From the NCBI GenBank assembly GCA_934294965.1, contig CAKRAM010000074.1:1-17828 (forward strand): a DNA stretch of 17,828 bases. The letters run 5' to 3'. The notes beneath the pieces were generated by a model. It ran no database searches, was not told the origin of the DNA, and saw nothing but the letters and a program-made list of their open reading frames with translations. Below, in pieces: positions 12,970-17,828 of the stretch; the first letter of the stretch is position 1; the number at the start of each line of letters is the position of its first letter. The DNA comes from an uncultured Clostridia bacterium (GTDB lineage: Bacteria; Bacillota; Clostridia; Christensenellales; CAG-314). A program made the position numbers and the translations under genes.

Positions 12970-13920
12970 TTATTCCGCGGTACAATCCTCGTTTTGTTCG
13001 CTTGTATCTTTTTTGCGAGCGACAAGCGAATAAAAGAAGAAAAAGCAAAAATAGAACGGAATAAGGTAAGTTACGTAGCCGAGCGTTCCGCCGGTTACGA
13101 ACGCGTTTGCAATCATGTGCCAAACTTTGTTGGATGCCGGGTTTGCCATGTATTGTCCCATTAACAACAAACCGCAAATAAGGGTGCAAACGGACGCCAA
13201 AACCAAATACAGGTAGTTGGGACGTCTGGAACGCTTTTGAGTGCAAATGCGCACGATGCAAACCACCGTGTGAGCAATTATTGCAACCAAAACCATGGAA
13301 GCCATCACAAATTCGGTAAACGAGCCGAATCCGCCCATATTGGCAATTACGTTACCAAATCCGCCTCCGCGACTAACTGCGCTTATGAACAACAAAATGA
13401 AATCCACTGCGTACAGCGCGCCTGCATCGCTGTATTTTACCATTCCGCCGTCAAAGTTAATCAAAAAGTCCGGACGCAAAATTGCCGATGCCGCAATAAA
13501 ATACGTGAAGATTGCCAAAAACACCGTTGCTACTATCGCAAACGCCCTGCCGTGCGTGCGAGCGGGTGCTACCGTTTTTACGACTTCGTCCGCCACGCCG
13601 ACCTGCGTTGTTTCTTCGGCAGGAGCCGGTGTTACGGTTGCGAGATTTGCAAAACTGTAGCCGCAATCGCAAGCGCTTTGAGTAACGTCCACTTCTTTGC
13701 CGCATTTAGGACAAATTTTGGTTTGCAAGCCGACTTTCAAAGTCGTGCCGCAACTGCGACAAAAATTGGCAAGCGGGGTGTTACGCGCGCCACATTTATG
13801 GCAAATGACCGCTTCTTCAGGCACTTTTAGTTGTTGACCGCATCTTGCGCAACACTTTGCCGACAAAGCGTTGGGATTGCCGCAACGCGGGCATACGTTA
13901 AAATTGTTGGAGCTATTCAT
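12970..13920 (-). CDS. zinc-ribbon membrane protein, function unknown
   Basis: A 316-residue protein with three N-terminal zinc ribbons and a membrane C-terminal half. The ribbons have cysteines at 10/13 and 24/27, 40/43 and 54/57, and 70/73 with 84/86; the last closing pair is CxC rather than CxxC. A Pro/Ala/Thr-rich linker spans about 94-122. Hydrophobic segments at about 126-148, 167-183, 201-223, 235-257 and 277-300 suggest five membrane passes, with a polar charged tail. The ribbons would lie in the cytoplasm if the basic RTHGR before the first segment stays inside. GGAGG sits 6 nt before ATG 13920. The gene begins 14 nt after the seven-ribbon gene, so the two are surely co-expressed and may interact. 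No enzyme motif is seen. Confidence 0.85.
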   Translation of the reverse strand: MNSSNNFNVCPRCGNPNALSAKCCARCGQQLKVPEEAVICHKCGARNTPLANFCRSCGTTLKVGLQTKICPKCGKEVDVTQSACDCGYSFANLATVTPAPAEETTQVGVADEVVKTVAPARTHGRAFAIVATVFLAIFTYFIAASAILRPDFLINFDGGMVKYSDAGALYAVDFILLFISAVSRGGGFGNVIANMGGFGSFTEFVMASMVLVAIIAHTVVCIVRICTQKRSRRPNYLYLVLASVCTLICGLLLMGQYMANPASNKVWHMIANAFVTGGTLGYVTYLIPFYFCFFFFYSLVARKKDTSEQNEDCTAE

Positions 13921-13934
13921 ACCGACCTCCGCCG

Positions 13935-14768
13935 TTAATTGTTATCTTTTTTTGCACCGCAATTACTGCAATACAAATCTTCGTAGTTATTGTTGTGTCC
14001 GCACTTTTCGCAGTGCCATTTTTCCGACGTTGCGGGATCTATTCCGTCGAACGACCAATGGCATTCCGAGCAAAAACCGCTGTCGAAATTGTTTTCCGCT
14101 CCGCAATTGGGACAATATTTCTTTGCCGCATCGGGAGCAAGTTTCAATCCGCAATTTACGCAAACAAAATCGTCAGTTGAGTTTAGCGTTCCACATGCCG
14201 GACAAATTGCGTTTTTTCCGCTTTCACTTTCCAAAAACGCTTGCTCGACGGCAAAATCGCCAACCGAGACGGCTTCGTGCACGACTTGCATCTCCACGCG
14301 CTTGGCATCCGCCAAAGAGTAGAAACAGTAGGCGCAAGCGGCGCGTTCCTGCGCATTTGGCTTGCCGCAATTGGGACATACCTTTTCCACAACCACTCTG
14401 TGTTCGTGAACGCCGGTAACCTTTTCGCCGCACTGCAAGCAAAATGAAGCCGCAAGCGGAACAACCGCTCCGCATTTGGGGCATTTGCCGATTTCCGCGG
14501 CAGGCAAGGTCACTTCCACAAACGGGGAGGGTGAAACTTGAACGCAGTTTGACGTTTGCAAGGCGGCATTGGACGAATCCGCCTCCGCACCGCCGTTTGA
14601 AGACAACGAAGCGCCGCAGTTTATGCAAAAAACAAACGACTTGTCGTTATACGTTCCGCAAACGGGACACACGACTTCTTCCTTTTCCACAAAGTACGAA
14701 GCGCCGCAATTGCAGCAAAAGGAGGAATCGTTGGTATTAAGTTCTCCGCAATTTTTGCATACTTTCAT
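13935..14768 (-). CDS. protein of seven tandem zinc ribbons, function unknown
   Basis: The 277-residue soluble protein consists almost entirely of seven CxxC...CxxC ribbons, at about 4-22, 34-52, 96-114, 131-149, 189-207, 219-237 and 253-271. Each has the CPxCG-x9-10-FCxxCG style of DZR/zinc-ribbon domains. Spacers carry variable acidic or Ser/Ala-rich sequence, the longest at 53-95 and 150-188. No membrane segment, signal peptide or catalytic domain is seen. Known proteins with such arrays act in protein-protein or nucleic-acid binding, but none tells the job here. The repeats are diverged from each other in DNA and protein, so this is not a recent duplication. It starts 22 nt after glnS (weak GGTGAT ribosome binding site) and is followed at once by the membrane zinc-ribbon gene. 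Confidence 0.88.
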   Translation of the reverse strand: MKVCKNCGELNTNDSSFCCNCGASYFVEKEEVVCPVCGTYNDKSFVFCINCGASLSSNGGAEADSSNAALQTSNCVQVSPSPFVEVTLPAAEIGKCPKCGAVVPLAASFCLQCGEKVTGVHEHRVVVEKVCPNCGKPNAQERAACAYCFYSLADAKRVEMQVVHEAVSVGDFAVEQAFLESESGKNAICPACGTLNSTDDFVCVNCGLKLAPDAAKKYCPNCGAENNFDSGFCSECHWSFDGIDPATSEKWHCEKCGHNNNYEDLYCSNCGAKKDNN

Positions 14769-14790
14769 TTGATCACCATAATAAGGGATA

Positions 14791-16431
14791 CTACTTTGCC
14801 GAATTGAAACTATCTTTTAGGCCTACAATTTCGTTGAATACAAGATTGCCCGAAGTGCTGTCCTTATCCAAAACGTAGTAGCCTACGCGCATAAATTGGA
14901 ATTTGTCCTCAACTTTGGCGTTTTGCAATCCATTTTCCACAAGCGCCGAAACGACCTTCATACTGTCGTTGTTGAAGCGCAGGTTGAAGTCGGTTACGCC
15001 GTCCACCACGTCGGTAAGCAAACTTTGCAATTTGCGAACGGTTACCGTAAGCGCGGTTGCGGCGTCTACCCACTGGATTACGCCCTTGACTTTTACGCCG
15101 CTGGTGTCGGCTCCGGATTTGGAGTTAGGCACTACCGAGCAATGCAATTCCTTAACTTCGCCGCTAGCATCCAAAACAACGTCGTCGCAATGGATGATGT
15201 AAGCGCCCTTCAAACGAACATATCCGTCAGGCTTTAAGCGATAGTACTTCGGCGGAGGTACAAGTGCAAAGTCGGCTCTATCGATATAGATTTCATTGGA
15301 GAACGGCACTTTGCGATAAGTGACTTGTTCCGCGTTGGGATTGTTTTCTACGTCCAAAAGTTTGCCGCTTTGATAGTTGGTCAAAACAACTTTGACGGGA
15401 TCGAACACCGCCATAACACGATCGGCGGTTTTGTTGAGTTCTTCGCGAACACAAGATTGCAAGTAGGCTTCTTCCACCTCGCTGTTGGCTTTGGCAACGC
15501 CTATACGATCGCAAAAATCTCTTATTGCGGCGGCAGGATAACCGCGACGGCGCAAACCGGACAAGGTGGGCATGCGAGGATCGTCCCAACCCATAACTTT
15601 GCCTTCGTCCACAAGCTTTTTCAAAAAGCGTTTGGACATTATGGTGTTTGTGATGTTAAGACGAGCAAACTCGATTTGTTGCGGACGAGGATCGGGGAAG
15701 CCGCAATTATTTACAACCCAATCGTACAGAGGGCGGTGGTCTTCGAACTCCAATGTGCAAATGGAGTGCGTGATACCTTCGTGCGCGTCCTCGATTGGAT
15801 GAGCAAAGTCGTACATGGGATAGATGCACCATTTATCCCCCGTGTTGTGGTGAGTTGCGTGCAGCACGCGATAAATTACCGGATCGCGCATGTTGATGTT
15901 GGACGAAGCCATATCGATTTTTGCACGCAAAACTTTTTCGCCGTCGGCAAACTTGCCGTCACGCATATCGTAGAACAATTGAAGGTTCTCTTCCACCGTT
16001 CTGTTGCGGAAGGGACTTTCCTCGCCTGCTTCGGTGAGCGTTCCGCGACGCTCGCGAATTTCCTCCGCCGTTTCGTCCGAAACGTACGCCAAGCCTTTTT
16101 TGATGAGCGTTACGGCGCAATCGAACATAACGTCGAAGTAGTCGCTGGCAAACAAAAGCTTGTCCCACTTGAAGCCGAGCCACTCGATATCGCGTTTGAT
16201 ACTGGCAACGTATTCCTCGCTTTCCTTTGCGGGGTTGGTGTCGTCGAAACGAAGGTTGCACTTCCCGTTATACTTTGCGGCGATGCCGAAGTTTATGCAC
16301 AAACTTTTTGCGTGTCCGATGTGCAAATATCCGTTCGGTTCGGGCGGAAAACGAGTGTAAGTTGTTTTGATTTTTCCGCTAGCTATGTCGCCGTCGATAA
16401 TTTCTTCAATAAAATTTTTGCTATCTGCCAT
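14791..16431 (-). CDS. glnS: glutaminyl-tRNA synthetase
   Basis: Attaches glutamine to tRNA-Gln in the cytoplasm. The 546-residue class I synthetase shows PPEPNGYLHIGHAKS (29-43, with HIGH at 37-40), LRFDDTNP (60-67), the GlnRS-type DFAHPIEDAHEGITHSICTLEF block (208-229) and the KMSKS-like MSKR at 265-268. The C-terminal anticodon-binding beta barrels follow. The glutamine-specific sequences and length fit GlnRS rather than GluRS. ATG 16431 is chosen over a GTG at 16440 because the ribosome binding site (AGGTG) overlaps the dnaB stop at the right distance, implying translational coupling to dnaB. Having GlnRS suggests direct Gln-tRNA charging here, rather than sole reliance on the GatCAB route common in Bacillota. 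Confidence 0.96.
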   Translation of the reverse strand: MADSKNFIEEIIDGDIASGKIKTTYTRFPPEPNGYLHIGHAKSLCINFGIAAKYNGKCNLRFDDTNPAKESEEYVASIKRDIEWLGFKWDKLLFASDYFDVMFDCAVTLIKKGLAYVSDETAEEIRERRGTLTEAGEESPFRNRTVEENLQLFYDMRDGKFADGEKVLRAKIDMASSNINMRDPVIYRVLHATHHNTGDKWCIYPMYDFAHPIEDAHEGITHSICTLEFEDHRPLYDWVVNNCGFPDPRPQQIEFARLNITNTIMSKRFLKKLVDEGKVMGWDDPRMPTLSGLRRRGYPAAAIRDFCDRIGVAKANSEVEEAYLQSCVREELNKTADRVMAVFDPVKVVLTNYQSGKLLDVENNPNAEQVTYRKVPFSNEIYIDRADFALVPPPKYYRLKPDGYVRLKGAYIIHCDDVVLDASGEVKELHCSVVPNSKSGADTSGVKVKGVIQWVDAATALTVTVRKLQSLLTDVVDGVTDFNLRFNNDSMKVVSALVENGLQNAKVEDKFQFMRVGYYVLDKDSTSGNLVFNEIVGLKDSFNSAK

Positions 16432-16440
16432 TGTATTCAC

Positions 16441-17828
16441 CTAAAACTCTTCTATATTGTCCAATTCCGGCGGCAAGTCGCCGTCCGGCGTTCCTTGCTC
16501 CTCAAAGGTTTCTTCCTGCGAGTAAAATTCGTCGTCCGAGGTAACAAATTCGCCTTCGGTTTGTTCTGCGACAAATTCCCTGTCTTCGCCGCCGCCCGAC
16601 TGCTTTTGAGGTTGATCTTGACGGATTGCGTGTTGAGCCAAAGAGTCGTCGTCCACGAAACGAACGAATTTGCCCAGCCAATGAAGAGGAATATTGCCCG
16701 TTTCGCCGTTACGGTGCTTGGCAATAATAAGACTGTGCTTTGTGGTGCCGCTTTCACTGTCGCTTTCCTTGTGAATGAACAAAACTATGTCGGCGTCCTG
16801 TTCGATTGCGCCCGACTCACGCAAGTCCGAAAGAACGGGCTCGCTGCCGCTGCTGCCGCCCTCCTTGCCCTTGATGTTACGAATTTCAGCATCGCGCTTC
16901 AACTGCGAAAGGGCTATGACGGGAACATTGAGTTCCTTGGCAAGCAATTTGAGTGCGCGGCTGATGTTGGCAACTTCCTGCTGTCTGCCCTGAGTTGCGC
17001 TCGTGCCGTCGCTCATAAGTTGAATGTAGTCAATAACGATCAAATCCAAGCCGTTTTGCGCTTTTAGTCTGCGGCACTGAGATGCGATTTCCGCCGGCTT
17101 TATGCTGGCATAATCATTGCCGTAGAGACTCATTGACGAACAAATGGTTTCCTGCGCGGCGCGGAGTTTTACCAAGTCCGCCTCGCCGTGAGGAAGTTGA
17201 CCGCTTTTGATAAATTCCAGCGGAACGGTGGACATACCGGAAAGCATACGTTCCACAAGTTGTTCGTTGGACATTTCCAAACTGAACACGGCAACTGTTT
17301 TGCCATGCTTTGCCACGTTTTCCACTATGTTCATTGCCAAAGAGGACTTACCTACGCCCGGACGAGCCGCCAAAACGATAAGTTCGCCGCCGTGCAAGCC
17401 GTTGGTCATTCGGTCGAAACGAGCAAACCCCGTGTCGATTCCGCGAAATTTGCCGGGATTGACAAAGCGTTCGCTTATGGTATACATTGCACGTGCCGCA
17501 TCGTTGCCGAGAGGTACAAGTCCGCCGTTGCTGCCGCCTTGAGAAAGTTTGAAAATTTCCTCTTCGGCGTAGGTTATGGCTTCTTCCGCTGTGGACGAAC
17601 TGTACGCTTTTTGCTCCACGTTGTGACAAATGTCGATAAGTTTGCGCATCGTGGATGCACGCTTGACTATCGAAACGTACTCGGCGTAGTTGGATGTGGC
17701 AAAAGCCGCATCGTTGAGCTTGAGTAGATAATCGATGTCGCCGACGGTTGCAAGTTGGTCCTTGCGACGAAGGTAGTCGATTACGGTGGTTATGCTTACC
17801 GAATCCGCACGACTTTCTTCCCCGACTT
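16441..17828 (-). CDS. dnaB: replicative DNA helicase DnaB (5' end outside the window), with acidic C-terminal tail
   Basis: The hexameric helicase that unwinds DNA at the replication fork. The frame is open to the window edge, so the start and the first N-terminal residues are missing; 461 residues are visible. The first visible part (ADSVSITTVIDYLRR, LATVGDIDYLLKL, YAEYVSIVKRAS) is the DnaB N-terminal domain and linker. The RecA-like motor follows with Walker A ARPGVGKSS, Walker B LIVIDYIQLM, RQQEVANISRALKLLAKEL, VIALSQLKRD and SDLRESGAIEQDADIV. After the last conserved strand (GKFVRFVDDD) comes a tail of about 65 mostly polar residues, strongly acidic and ending in LDNIEEF; it is longer than usual for DnaB. 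The stop at 16441 overlaps the glnS ribosome binding site. An internal ATG at 17649 is not the true start. Confidence 0.96.
   Translation of the reverse strand, partial: VGEESRADSVSITTVIDYLRRKDQLATVGDIDYLLKLNDAAFATSNYAEYVSIVKRASTMRKLIDICHNVEQKAYSSSTAEEAITYAEEEIFKLSQGGSNGGLVPLGNDAARAMYTISERFVNPGKFRGIDTGFARFDRMTNGLHGGELIVLAARPGVGKSSLAMNIVENVAKHGKTVAVFSLEMSNEQLVERMLSGMSTVPLEFIKSGQLPHGEADLVKLRAAQETICSSMSLYGNDYASIKPAEIASQCRRLKAQNGLDLIVIDYIQLMSDGTSATQGRQQEVANISRALKLLAKELNVPVIALSQLKRDAEIRNIKGKEGGSSGSEPVLSDLRESGAIEQDADIVLFIHKESDSESGTTKHSLIIAKHRNGETGNIPLHWLGKFVRFVDDDSLAQHAIRQDQPQKQSGGGEDREFVAEQTEGEFVTSDDEFYSQEETFEEQGTPDGDLPPELDNIEEF

Noticed and set aside
12970..12992. Minus-strand sequence GGATTGTACCGCGG resembles a T-box core upstream of alaS
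   Set aside because: It is the last codons of the zinc-ribbon membrane gene, lies 250 nt from alaS upstream of the likely alaS promoter, and has no matching terminator or antiterminator.
15325..17067. 580-codon plus-strand open frame opposite glnS and dnaB
   Set aside because: It is the shadow of two certain genes; the opposite strand of this codon usage often stays open. No family motif in the translation.

Overview
The window looks like chromosomal DNA from a member of the Bacillota, most likely an uncultured Clostridia lineage. This is inferred from four things: the gene order hrcA-grpE-dnaK-dnaJ behind one promoter with a CIRCE operator, a DnaK lacking the ATPase-domain insertion typical of Gram-negative homologues, sigma-A-type promoters, and GGAGG-type ribosome binding sites. 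No mobile element, CRISPR array, tRNA or rRNA gene was recognised.

Layout, left to right. 1-663 is non-coding or uncertain and holds a strong leftward promoter near the edge. 664-2593 is a two-gene rightward unit, a PlsC-like acyltransferase overlapping a GT4 glycosyltransferase, closed by a terminator. 2757-4174 is a leftward pair: a small exported or anchored protein with a transthyretin/carboxypeptidase-regulatory-like fold, followed by a GNAT acetyltransferase fused to an ASCH domain whose end is frameshifted. 4436-9383 is the leftward heat-shock operon hrcA-grpE-dnaK-dnaJ, with sigma-A promoter, CIRCE operator, a dnaK/dnaJ intergenic hairpin and a terminator. 9384-9952 has no recognised content. 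9953-10834 is a single rightward fchA-like (methenyl-THF cyclohydrolase family) gene with its own promoter, a leader of about 220 nt and a terminator. 10844-12802 is leftward alaS, encoding an unusually short alanyl-tRNA synthetase, with its own promoter and a leader hairpin. 12970-17828 is a tightly packed leftward operon: dnaB (5' end outside the window), glnS, a soluble protein made of seven zinc ribbons, and a protein with three zinc ribbons plus about five membrane segments.

How the genes work together. The heat-shock operon is a complete self-regulated chaperone unit: HrcA represses through CIRCE, and DnaK, DnaJ and GrpE form the Hsp70 machine. The right end is information processing (replicative helicase and two aminoacyl-tRNA synthetases) with two zinc-ribbon proteins of unknown role tied in by operon position. 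The left end suggests glycerolipid or glycolipid assembly at the membrane.

Most noteworthy: the AlaRS lacking both its C-terminal C-Ala domain and the beta-barrel part of the editing domain; the seven-zinc-ribbon protein and its membrane partner beside glnS; the GNAT-ASCH fusion with an interrupted reading frame; a compact inverted-repeat structure at 12827-12919 with two GNRA-capped hairpins; and a possible leaderless transcript at 4174. Nothing proves a wholly new system; these are the places to look.
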